From the NCBI RefSeq assembly GCF_036242395.1, contig NZ_CP108458.1:1612001-1676000 (forward strand): a stretch of 64,000 nucleotides of DNA, read 5' to 3'. The translations under genes and the position numbers were made by a program. The stretch's first letter is position 1; the number at the start of each line of letters is the position of its first letter. This document shows positions 17,963 to 25,450 of the stretch, piece by piece. The notes beneath the pieces are model-generated. The model made no database searches and was not told where the DNA came from. It saw only the letters and a list, made by a program, of their open reading frames with translations. Origin of the DNA: Kitasatospora sp. NBC_01266. Lineage in GTDB: Bacteria > Actinomycetota > Actinomycetes > Streptomycetales > Streptomycetaceae.

Positions 17963-18142
17963 CGGGGCCCGGACCGGTACGACTGCGCGGATGATCAACG
18001 GCGCTCGCCGGATCGTCGTCGTCCAGCGGGTTGCCGCTGGGGGCACGATCAAACAGGGTCCGCGTGTGCCGATCCAGCGCCGCAAGCACCTTGTCGGAGA
18101 TCGCTGACACCCTGACCCTCGATCGGCGGAAGGATCAGTCCC

Positions 18143-19690
18143 GTGGAGATGGAAAGCTTGATCAACGAGGCGTGGCGGCCGACTACCACCACGCCTCGAT
18201 TGCGTGAACTAGCGGCCGAGGACCCGAGGCTGGCTCGGATCGTGGCCGGCCGAATAGGCCTGTCCGCCGAGTTCGCCGAGGAATTGGCCGCCTGGGCGGA
18301 CAGTGCCGACGCGCATGGTGCCGTCACGGACGGCGCCGACACGGGCCTCGCTGAAGCGAACCTCAACCGGATCGGCATGGTCCGAGCCCTGGCAGCGCAA
18401 CCAGCGACCTCGCCTGAGCGGCTGGCACTGTACGCAGGACACCCGGACGAACAGGTACGCCACTTCGTCGCCCTGCACCGAGGTACGCCGAAAGCAGCCC
18501 TCGAGATGCTGGCCGCCGACGACTCCCCGGCCGTGCGCTGGGCCCTCGCGGCCCGGGAGGAGCTGCCGGAGAAGATCGCCGACAAGCTGCTCACCGACTC
18601 CGCAGCCGATGTACGGCTGGCTCTGATCCAACGCAGCGTCGTCCAAGAAGCGCACTTGCAGGCGCTCGCCACGGACCCCGATCCGCGCATCCGCCGAGTG
18701 GTGGCCGAACTGGGCTACGCCGGAGACGCCGACCTGCTCGACGAGGATCCGCGGGTGCGCCAGGTCGCTGTGCGGAGCCGCGACCTCGATGCGCTGGCCG
18801 CACACCTGGAGCGGCTGGTCCGAGACCCGGACCAGCTTGTGCGTGAACTGTGCGCCTCGAGTGAGCGCAACCGTGACGGCGCCCTTCTGGCCGTGCTCGC
18901 CACCGACTCGGTTCCGGCGGTCCGCAAAGAGGTGGCCGCGAACTGGCACACCCCCGTCGAGTCCCTGATCGCCCTGGCCGGCGACGAGTGCCAAGAGGTC
19001 CTGGAAGTCCTCAGCAAGAATCCGTTCGCCCCGCCGCAGGCCCTCTCCGTGATCCTCGAGACCGTTCCACAGGATTTCGACTCCTTGGACCATTCCATCA
19101 CGCGATTCATCATCTACAACCTGCTCCGCAATCCGGCCATCAGCTGCGAGACGATGCGGGCGTTGTACGCGAAGAACCCGTTCCAGCACGTCAAGGTGGC
19201 TGCCCTGTCCGAACCCAACTGCCCCCCGGACGTGGCCCTCCGATTCGCGGTGGATTATTACGCGCACCTGGCGGGCAACGACGAGGCGCGGCGCAGTTTC
19301 GCCGATGTGGAGGCGGCACTGCGCGACGGACGACCCCTCGGCCCGGTCCTGGCCGAACTCCTGTCCAGCCCGGACCACTACCTGCGCGGAGTCGCGGCCG
19401 CCAACCGGCACACTCCACCGGAAGCGCTGGCGCACTACGCACACACCACCGACCCCAAGTTGGGGGACTACAGCCTCAACGACGTGGCGAAGAATCCTGC
19501 CACACCGCTCGAGATCCTCGAGGACTGGGCCCGCGCCGACGAGCGGCAGTCCAAGATGCTGGGAAACCCTTATCTACCCGAGTCCGTGTTCGAGATCATC
19601 GCGACCGGCGAGGACGAGCGCCGTGCACGCGTCGCGCGCCGGATACTGGCGGTTCGGACGCACCGGGCCGGAACGGAGCACACATGCTGA
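18143..19690 (+). CDS. Leucine-rich-repeat-variant (LRV) helical repeat protein
   Basis: A 515-residue soluble protein made of about ten helical repeats with the LRV pattern, in which short units such as LAAQPATSPERLALYAGHPD, LAADDSPAVRWALAARE and VAKNPATPLEILEDWA recur. Such proteins form solenoids for protein contact and have no catalytic motif here. GGAGATGG lies near the start; GTG (18143) or the ATG next to it may be used. Base use differs from the neighbours: it has a CTA leucine codon, TTG codons and more A/T in third positions. Its last seven bases overlap the next gene (ATGCTGA), so the two are coupled and probably act together, perhaps as imported accessory genes. Confidence 0.8.
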   Translation: MEMESLINEAWRPTTTTPRLRELAAEDPRLARIVAGRIGLSAEFAEELAAWADSADAHGAVTDGADTGLAEANLNRIGMVRALAAQPATSPERLALYAGHPDEQVRHFVALHRGTPKAALEMLAADDSPAVRWALAAREELPEKIADKLLTDSAADVRLALIQRSVVQEAHLQALATDPDPRIRRVVAELGYAGDADLLDEDPRVRQVAVRSRDLDALAAHLERLVRDPDQLVRELCASSERNRDGALLAVLATDSVPAVRKEVAANWHTPVESLIALAGDECQEVLEVLSKNPFAPPQALSVILETVPQDFDSLDHSITRFIIYNLLRNPAISCETMRALYAKNPFQHVKVAALSEPNCPPDVALRFAVDYYAHLAGNDEARRSFADVEAALRDGRPLGPVLAELLSSPDHYLRGVAAANRHTPPEALAHYAHTTDPKLGDYSLNDVAKNPATPLEILEDWARADERQSKMLGNPYLPESVFEIIATGEDERRARVARRILAVRTHRAGTEHTC

Positions 19691-20337
19691 AGCTGTCGTC
19701 GTGGAGCGCTCGCTTCGCACCGCTGACCGACATCGACGATGTGTCGGGTTGGGTCGGCCCGATGACGAGAAACTACCTGGAGGACGAGGACCTCGACTGG
19801 CGGCTGCACCGCGGTGACCTGATCGTCCCCGAGAACGTCGATCAGGACCTCGCGCTCGTCGTCGACGGCAACATGATCGTGCACGGATTCCTCGACGACT
19901 ACGTCTCCGACATCGGCCTGCTCGTCGTCCTCGGAGATCTGGTCGTACACGACCTGGTCTCCTGGGGCGCGGTCTCCGTCGGCGGGGACCTGCGCGCCGA
20001 GGGAGTGGTCTACGCGTACTACAACGACTACACCTTCGAGGTGGGCGGCAAGGTCCACGCCCGGGCGCTGGTGCTGGCCGACAAGTCGGGCGGCTACAGC
20101 ACCGGCGAGGTGGAGGCGGAGATCGACTCCTACATGCCGACCAAGAAGCAGTACCGCGCCGCCCGGGACATCTTCGTTCACCAGGTGTACGCCGACGGCG
20201 AAGAACGCGCCCAGAAGGGCAAGCCGCCGAAGCTGGACAGGCCGAGCTACCACCGGGTCTGCTCGAGGCTGCACGGCGGCGAGCCGCTGTTCAAGACGCC
20301 CGCCCCCGCACACGAGGCCCACACGGTGAAATCCTGA
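19684..20337 (+). CDS. Polymer-forming (bactofilin-like) protein
   Basis: A 217-residue protein whose centre (about residues 55-140) is a run of short beta-strands with the Gly/Asp turns of a right-handed beta-helix: LALVVDGNMIVHGFLDD, LLVVLGDLVVHDLVSWG, VSVGGDLRAEGVV and FEVGGKVHARALV. This is the pattern of the polymer-forming cytoskeletal family. The C-terminal 75 residues are basic and helical (MPTKKQYRAARDIF, ERAQKGKPPKLDR). ATG at 19684 overlaps the LRV gene. Whether it polymerises or serves as an immunity or scaffold partner of the LRV protein cannot be told from sequence. Confidence 0.72.
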   Translation: MLKLSSWSARFAPLTDIDDVSGWVGPMTRNYLEDEDLDWRLHRGDLIVPENVDQDLALVVDGNMIVHGFLDDYVSDIGLLVVLGDLVVHDLVSWGAVSVGGDLRAEGVVYAYYNDYTFEVGGKVHARALVLADKSGGYSTGEVEAEIDSYMPTKKQYRAARDIFVHQVYADGEERAQKGKPPKLDRPSYHRVCSRLHGGEPLFKTPAPAHEAHTVKS

Positions 20338-20577
20338 CCTGCCCCCCGGTGTTCCCGCGCCAGGACGCGGACCAGAGGACCTGGGCGCGACGGACCACCG
20401 CTCCCGCCACTCGGCGCCGATCCTGCCGGATCGTCATTGTTGGGCGGGCGGTGACGGTCTTGCGGGGTCAGCGGCCTCGGCAGCGGCCCGGAGTACCGCT
20501 GCTCCCCGGCCCAGGGGCCCGCTGGTAGAAAGGACCTCCAGCACCTCTCACGCGCCTGACCCCCGGAGGATCCCGTC

Positions 20578-21066
20578 ATGCCCCTCGCCGACATCCCCCT
20601 GCAGACCCTGGCCGGACAGCCCACCTCCCTCGCCGAGTTCGCCGGCAAGGCCGTCCTGCTCGTCAACGTGGCCTCGAAGTGCGGCCTGACGCCGCAGTAC
20701 ACGGGGCTGGAGGAGCTGCAGAAGCATTACGCGGAGCGCGGGTTCACGGTGCTCGGGGTGCCGTGCAACCAGTTCGGCGGGCAGGAGCCGGGCAGCGCGG
20801 AGGAGATCCAGACCTTCTGCGCGGTCAACTACGGCGTCTCGTTCCCGCTGCTGGCGAAGATCGAGGTGAACGGTGACGGCCGGCACCCGCTGTACCAGGA
20901 GCTGACCGGGCTCGCCGACGGCTCCGGTGAGGCCGGGGACGTGCAGTGGAACTTCGAGAAGTTCCTGATCTCGCCCGCCGGCACCGCCGTGGGCCGGTTC
21001 CGGCCGCGCACCACGCCGGACGACGCGGAGCTGGTCGCCGCGATCGAGGCCCAGCTGCCGGCCTGA
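20578..21066 (+). CDS. Glutathione peroxidase family thiol peroxidase
   Basis: A 162-residue cytoplasmic peroxidase. The family motifs are all present: NVASKCGLTPQYTGLEELQ with the peroxidatic Cys35, GVPCNQFGGQEPG, and WNFEKFLISPAG. Because Cys replaces selenocysteine and actinomycetes lack glutathione, it is expected to be a thioredoxin- or mycothiol-system-dependent thiol peroxidase that reduces organic peroxides. CCCGGAGGATC precedes the ATG at 20578. It stands alone, ending at a perfect hairpin shared with a convergent membrane-protein gene. Confidence 0.95.
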   Translation: MPLADIPLQTLAGQPTSLAEFAGKAVLLVNVASKCGLTPQYTGLEELQKHYAERGFTVLGVPCNQFGGQEPGSAEEIQTFCAVNYGVSFPLLAKIEVNGDGRHPLYQELTGLADGSGEAGDVQWNFEKFLISPAGTAVGRFRPRTTPDDAELVAAIEAQLPA

Positions 21067-21078
21067 GCCGTGCGCCGG

Positions 21079-21122
21079 GCACCTCGCGGCCGCCACCGGG
21101 CCGCCATCGGGCCGCGAGGTGC
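21079..21122. terminator. Bidirectional hairpin between convergent genes
   Basis: GCACCTCGCGGCC (21079-21091) and GGCCGCGAGGTGC (21110-21122) are perfect 13-base complements around an 18-base loop, between the peroxidase stop at 21066 and the end of the minus-strand gene at 21128. Confidence 0.75.
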
Positions 21123-21127
21123 ACCGC

Positions 21128-22006
21128 TCAGCCCAGCAATGCGCTGACCATCATCCCGGGAACGAAGAGCAGGCCGATGAGCCCCAGCCCCAGTGCCAGG
21201 GCGCTGAGCACCGGCACGGCGATCACCGGCCAGACGAAGGCCCCGAGCGCCGAATACGGGTCGTCCCGACCGGGCACCAGCAGCAGGGTCAGCACCGGCT
21301 TGGGCTTCCAATCCGCGTAGAACAGGGTGTGCTTGTGCACCACGCGGGCGCCGTTCGGCGCGATGTACCAGTACTCGTGGGTGCCCAGCCCCGCGCTGCG
21401 GTCGTAACGGGCCTCCACCCGAACGCCCTTGGTCACCGCCCGCCAGAAGGTGGTGACCAGCCTCCGGACTTTCCGGCCCGACTCGAACGACCACCCCAGC
21501 GGCAGCACCCCGATCCAGCAGTACCCCGCGGCGGCGGGCTGCCCGACCGCGAAGAACACCGCGCTCTGCACCCCACAGCACCCGACCACCGCCATCCACA
21601 CCAACGCGCGACCGCTGAACCGCCCCCGCAGCGTCCGCCGCGGCCGAGGCGGCGCCTGCTCGGCCCGCTCCGTGGTGACCGGCGGCGTGTCCGTCACCCC
21701 GAGCTTCCGCACCCGCTCGACCTGCTCGCTGACGGCCACCGCGAGCGCTGCGGCCTCCGCCGCCCGGCACCGCAGCTCGAACACCGTCTCCGAGCCGCGC
21801 AGCTCCACCCGCACGCGGCCCCGCAGCGACCCGCCACCCAGTGCGACCGCCGCCCCGACCGCCCCGTACGGAATCCGCGTCACCATACCCCCGCGCTCCC
21901 ACAGCACCGCCGCCTCACCGACCCGCACCGTGGTGCTCCCGGCCCGCACGATCAGCGACGGCGGCGCCGCCACCGACGCGCCTGTGGTCCCCAGTCCTGA
22001 CGCCAT
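21128..22006 (-). CDS. Membrane protein of unknown function (292 aa)
   Basis: I do not recognise the family. Residues 1-100 look like a small beta-rich cytoplasmic domain (TTVRVGEAAVLWERGGMVTRI, RVRVELRGSETVFEL) that resembles PH-like folds. Hydrophobic segments follow around residues 135-170 (ALVWMAVVGCCGVQSAVFFA, YCWIGVLPLGW) and at the C-terminus (FVWPVIAVPVLSALALGLGL, IGLLFVPGMMVSALL). Between them is a soluble loop with YDRSAGLGTHEYWYIAPNG. ATG at 22006 has a GGGGAGCAG site upstream. It is divergent from the ABC transporter genes. Confidence 0.7.
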   Translation of the reverse strand: MASGLGTTGASVAAPPSLIVRAGSTTVRVGEAAVLWERGGMVTRIPYGAVGAAVALGGGSLRGRVRVELRGSETVFELRCRAAEAAALAVAVSEQVERVRKLGVTDTPPVTTERAEQAPPRPRRTLRGRFSGRALVWMAVVGCCGVQSAVFFAVGQPAAAGYCWIGVLPLGWSFESGRKVRRLVTTFWRAVTKGVRVEARYDRSAGLGTHEYWYIAPNGARVVHKHTLFYADWKPKPVLTLLLVPGRDDPYSALGAFVWPVIAVPVLSALALGLGLIGLLFVPGMMVSALLG

Positions 22007-22197
22007 TTCCTGCTCCCCCTCCGAGACGACCCTTGATCATCCCGTTCGGGGCGCCCGCTGCCAAGCGGGTTCCCCGACCGCTCGCCGGTCCGCGGCCGCT
22101 CCGCGGCGGACATCGGGCCGGCGGCCACGGGCCCGGTGATCCCCAAGACGGGGTCGCTAGGCTGGCCGGACGCATACCTCGAGAGGACCCCGTCCGG

Positions 22198-22926
22198 ATG
22201 GCCAAGAATTCCGCCGCAGCGCGTGCCAAGACGCGCCCGGCCCTGCTGAAACTGACCGGGGTGAGCCGCTCCTACGGCGACCGTGAGGTGCTGCACCCGG
22301 TGGACCTGGCGCTGGCGGCCGGCGAGTGCGTCGCGCTGCTCGGCCACAACGGCTCGGGCAAGTCGACCCTGCTGCGGGTCGCGGCCGGGCGTGACCTGCC
22401 GACCAAGGGCACGGTCCGCTTCGACGGGCTGCCGATGGACGAGAACGATCCGCGGATCCGGGCCCGGGTCGCGGTGGTCGGCGACACGGTCGCGCACTAT
22501 CCCGACCTCACGGTGCGCGAGCACCTGCTGCTGGTCGCGGTGGCGCACGGGGTGGCCGACGCCCGGGCGTGGGTGCAGCAGGTGCTGGACGACCGGATGC
22601 TCACCGAGCGGGCCGACGCCCTGCCCTCGGCGCTCTCCTCCGGGCAGTTGCAGGCTCTGCTGCTGGCCTGCGCGCTGGTCCGGCCGCGCGATCTGCTGCT
22701 GCTCGACGAGCCGGAGCAGCGGCTGGATCCGCAGGCCCGGCGGCGGCTCGCCGAGCTGCTGCGGGCCGAGCTGGCGGACGGCGTGGCGGTCCTGCTGGTG
22801 ACCCACCACACCGACCTCGCGCGCGAGCTGGCGGACCGGGTGGTGGTGCTGGAGGACGGCCGGATCGTCGCCCAGGGCGCGCCGGGCAGGGTGCTGGGCC
22901 AGGGCGACACGGTGGGTGCCAGGTGA
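22198..22926 (+). CDS. ABC transporter ATP-binding protein
   Basis: A 242-residue nucleotide-binding subunit. Walker A is GHNGSGKST (about residue 49), the signature region is the atypical ALSSGQLQALLLA instead of LSGGQ, Walker B is DLLLLDEPEQRLD and the switch His is in LLVTHHTD. The D-loop is normal. The variant signature is common in exporters of this class. GAGAGGAC precedes the ATG at 22198 at a longer spacing, and TAGGCT at 22158-22163 is a possible -10 element. The stop overlaps the permease start (GTGA). Substrate is unknown; the family exports small molecules or peptides. Confidence 0.9.
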   Translation: MAKNSAAARAKTRPALLKLTGVSRSYGDREVLHPVDLALAAGECVALLGHNGSGKSTLLRVAAGRDLPTKGTVRFDGLPMDENDPRIRARVAVVGDTVAHYPDLTVREHLLLVAVAHGVADARAWVQQVLDDRMLTERADALPSALSSGQLQALLLACALVRPRDLLLLDEPEQRLDPQARRRLAELLRAELADGVAVLLVTHHTDLARELADRVVVLEDGRIVAQGAPGRVLGQGDTVGAR

Positions 22927-24722
22927 CCGCCGACTCGCCGGCGGCCGCGCGGGAGACGAGGCCGGCGGACGCGAGTCCCGGGGAGATAGCGCCCGAGGAC
23001 GACCTGGTCCAGGACCCGGCGCAGCTCGACCCGGAGCACCTCGACCCGGAGCCCGCCGGCGACGGGTGGGGCGACGAGGACGACTGGACCGACGAGACGC
23101 TCGTCCTGCTGCGCACGCTGCGCGCACCGCACCGGCTGAACCGGGCCAAGCAGGTCGGCTTCGCGCTCTACTGCGTCCTGCTCATCCTGATCATCTGGGG
23201 CGGGGTGCCGAGCCTCGGGCTCTTCCTGCAGGCCTCGATGGGCGCCGACTACACCGGCCACGGCGGCGACCTGCTCGCCGCCATGCCCAGCGGCATCGCC
23301 GCCGCCGGGCTGGCCTTCGTGCTGCTCGCGGTCCGCGACGGACTGTGGCGCGGTCCGGTGGTGCCGCCCCGGGCGGCGACCGACTGGCTGCTCGCCCATC
23401 CGGTGCGCCCGCGCCCGGTGCTGCGGCCGTGGTTCTGGCTCTCCTGCGGCCTCGCGGTCTTCCCCGGCCTGGTGACGGCGGTGGGCGCGATGGTGGCGCT
23501 GGGGCTGATGCTGCGGGTCGGGCTGCCGGCCGCGCTCGGCTGGTGCCTGCTGGGCGGGGCCTGCCTGCCGCTGCTGGCCACCTGCGCCGGGCTGCTGGTG
23601 GAGCGCAGCGACACCGCCGCCCGCTGGGTGCGGCGGCTGACCCCGCTGGTGACCGTGCTGGTGCTGCTGCTCGCCGCGCAGAGCGCGCTGGCGGTGGCCG
23701 GGCACCGGGTGCACTGGCTGGAGCTGGTCGAGCTGTGGTCGGGCCCGTGGGGCTGGGCCGGGATCGCCGCTCTCGCGCCGACCCGGGGTGCGGTGCCGGG
23801 GGCCTGGGTGGCGGCCCTGCTGCTGTTCGGCGGCACCGCGACCGCCCTGTTCTTCGCCGACCGGGCCGCCGGGGCGGTGCCGCTGGGCCGGCTGCGGGAG
23901 CGGGCCAGGACCGCCGCCGGCGTGTTCGCCGCGCTGCGCACGGTCGAGCTGCGGGCGGCGCGGCTGGCGGTGACCGGCGCCTCGGGCACCACCCGGCGGC
24001 TCTGGATCCGGCTGCCGATGCCGCGCCACGCCTGGCTGGTGGTGCCCTGGCGGGACGCCACCGCGCTGCTCCGCTCCCCCGCCCGGCTCGGCCGCGCGGT
24101 GCTGCTCACCGCGCCGGCGGTGCTCTGCGCCGCGCTGGCGCACGGGATCGGCAGCAAGCCGTCGGTGCCGACCACGGCCGTCGCACTGGTCTTCGGCTAC
24201 CTGGCCGTCGCCCAGCTGCTGGAGCCGGCCCGGATCGAGACGGACGACGTGCGCCGGGCCGCCTGGTCGCCCTACCCGTTCGCCGACCTGATGCTGCGCC
24301 ACGCGATCGTGCCCGCCCTGGCCGGCGTGCTGATCGCGCTGGTCGGCGCCGGGGCGGCGGTGCTGGCCGGGGCGGGCCCGGCGGTCTGGCTGGCACCCGC
24401 CGTGGTGCCGGCCCTGGTGGGCGCCGGGCTGGTGAACACCTGCCGGGGCGTGATGCGGCGCGACCTGATGTACAAGGCGCCGTCCTCCGGTTCCGGCCTT
24501 GGCCTCTTCCTCTTCGCCGCCTGGTACGCGGCGGGCCCGGCGGCGGCGGTGCTCGCGCTGACCCTGCCGTTCGCGCAGGCGCTGCGCGCGGACAGCGCGA
24601 CGACCTGCGGCCAAGCGCTCGGGGTGGGCGTGATGGTGGCGGTGGTGCTGCTCTGGTGGGCGCGGACCCGGGCATCGGAGCTGACCGGACTGTCCCGACC
24701 GGCGGCGCAGCAGGACCGCTAG
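22923..24722 (+). CDS. ABC exporter permease subunit (599 aa)
   Basis: The permease partner of the ATPase upstream, coupled through a GTGA overlap. An acidic cytoplasmic N-terminus of about 75 residues (PEDDLVQDPAQLDPEHLD) is followed by about twelve hydrophobic segments, among them FALYCVLLILIIWGGVP, GIAAAGLAFVLLAV, FPGLVTAVGAMVALGLML, LVTVLVLLLAAQSALAV and LGVGVMVAVVLLWW. It resembles the DUF6297 family of actinobacterial exporter permeases, which is a weak recognition. The twelve-segment size suggests two fused six-helix halves, so one copy per ATPase dimer could make the transporter. Confidence 0.82.
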   Translation: MTADSPAAARETRPADASPGEIAPEDDLVQDPAQLDPEHLDPEPAGDGWGDEDDWTDETLVLLRTLRAPHRLNRAKQVGFALYCVLLILIIWGGVPSLGLFLQASMGADYTGHGGDLLAAMPSGIAAAGLAFVLLAVRDGLWRGPVVPPRAATDWLLAHPVRPRPVLRPWFWLSCGLAVFPGLVTAVGAMVALGLMLRVGLPAALGWCLLGGACLPLLATCAGLLVERSDTAARWVRRLTPLVTVLVLLLAAQSALAVAGHRVHWLELVELWSGPWGWAGIAALAPTRGAVPGAWVAALLLFGGTATALFFADRAAGAVPLGRLRERARTAAGVFAALRTVELRAARLAVTGASGTTRRLWIRLPMPRHAWLVVPWRDATALLRSPARLGRAVLLTAPAVLCAALAHGIGSKPSVPTTAVALVFGYLAVAQLLEPARIETDDVRRAAWSPYPFADLMLRHAIVPALAGVLIALVGAGAAVLAGAGPAVWLAPAVVPALVGAGLVNTCRGVMRRDLMYKAPSSGSGLGLFLFAAWYAAGPAAAVLALTLPFAQALRADSATTCGQALGVGVMVAVVLLWWARTRASELTGLSRPAAQQDR

Positions 24723-24766
24723 CAGCAGGACCGTCAGCGGCAGGACGGCCGGACCCGGCGGGGTCC

Positions 24767-24806
24767 GAGGGCGGCGGGGCCCCGGGTTTCGGGCGCCGCC
24801 GCCCTC
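24767..24806. terminator. Hairpin between ABC permease and cupin genes
   Basis: GAGGGCGGCG (24767-24776) pairs with CGCCGCCCTC (24797-24806); inside it GGGGCCCC is self-complementary. It sits between the permease stop at 24722 and the end of the convergent cupin gene at 24808. Confidence 0.65.
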
Positions 24807-24807
24807 C

Positions 24808-25119
24808 TCAGTCGGCCACCTCCAGCAGCACCAGCGTGCCCTCGCTGCCGGCCCGCACGGCGTGTCGAGTGCCGGCCGGCACGCAGACCAGCTCTCCCTG
24901 ACCCACCGTCACCTCCCGGTCCCCCAGTAGGAGTTCCAACCGGCCGTCGAGCACCAGCAGCGCCTCGGCACCGGCGTGCGTCTCCTCCTCGAGGGGCAGC
25001 TCGTCCATCCGCAGCACTTTCAGCCGGGCCGTCCCCACCTGCCCCAGCAGCTGGGACCGCCAGGCCTGCGGCAGTGCGGCGGCGGTGTCGGACAGGTTGA
25101 CGATGTCGTTCAGGTCCAT
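24808..25119 (-). CDS. Cupin domain protein
   Basis: A 103-residue single-domain cupin, a small beta-barrel that may bind metal or a small ligand. The barrel motifs are present in order: EEETHAGAEALLVLDGRLELLLGD, in which His48 and a Glu mark the first motif, then GELVCVPAGTRHAVRAGSEG with a His in the second. No other domain is present. ATG at 25119 lies directly behind a TAGTTT element with eight bases between, so a leaderless transcript is possible; no ribosome site is seen. A longer frame upstream is not supported by composition. Confidence 0.82.
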   Translation of the reverse strand: MDLNDIVNLSDTAAALPQAWRSQLLGQVGTARLKVLRMDELPLEEETHAGAEALLVLDGRLELLLGDREVTVGQGELVCVPAGTRHAVRAGSEGTLVLLEVAD

Positions 25120-25450
25120 GGACGGCGAAACTACCCACGCGGCGGCGCCCGTTGGTCGACCGTTCGGCAAAATCTCGCGCTGCGCCAGGATGGGGCCGTG
25201 ATCACCCCGCTGCTCGCACGGCTCGATCGGACGCGGACTTCGCCGCCCTGGACGCCTGGCTCCGCGGCGCGGGTCGGTAGGACCGCTCCGACGGGCCCGG
25301 CGGCGGGTGTCACCGAACCGGCGGCCCGACACGTCCCTAGCTGCTGAACGGCCGCGCGTGCGTGCTCCGTATGTCCGTACGTGCGTATGCCCGTACGTGC
25401 GTATGCCCGCGCGTGGCCGCCAGTTGTCGACGTCGATGGAGTGTGACACC
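25120..25450. repeat. Leader of the S53 gene with tandem 16-bp repeats
   Basis: No gene is seen here. Two perfect tandem copies of CCGTACGTGCGTATGC occupy 25375-25390 and 25391-25406, with a partial copy before and after (25367-25410). Each copy has the palindromic core GTAC and CGTA steps that make it look like an operator array. They lie 45-75 bases upstream of the sedolisin start. Confidence 0.6.

Noticed and set aside
25307-25435. N-terminal extension of the sedolisin starting in the tandem-repeat region
   Set aside because: The extra residues would precede the signal peptide by more than 40 residues and come from the repeat array; GGAG before the TTG at 25451 gives a better start.
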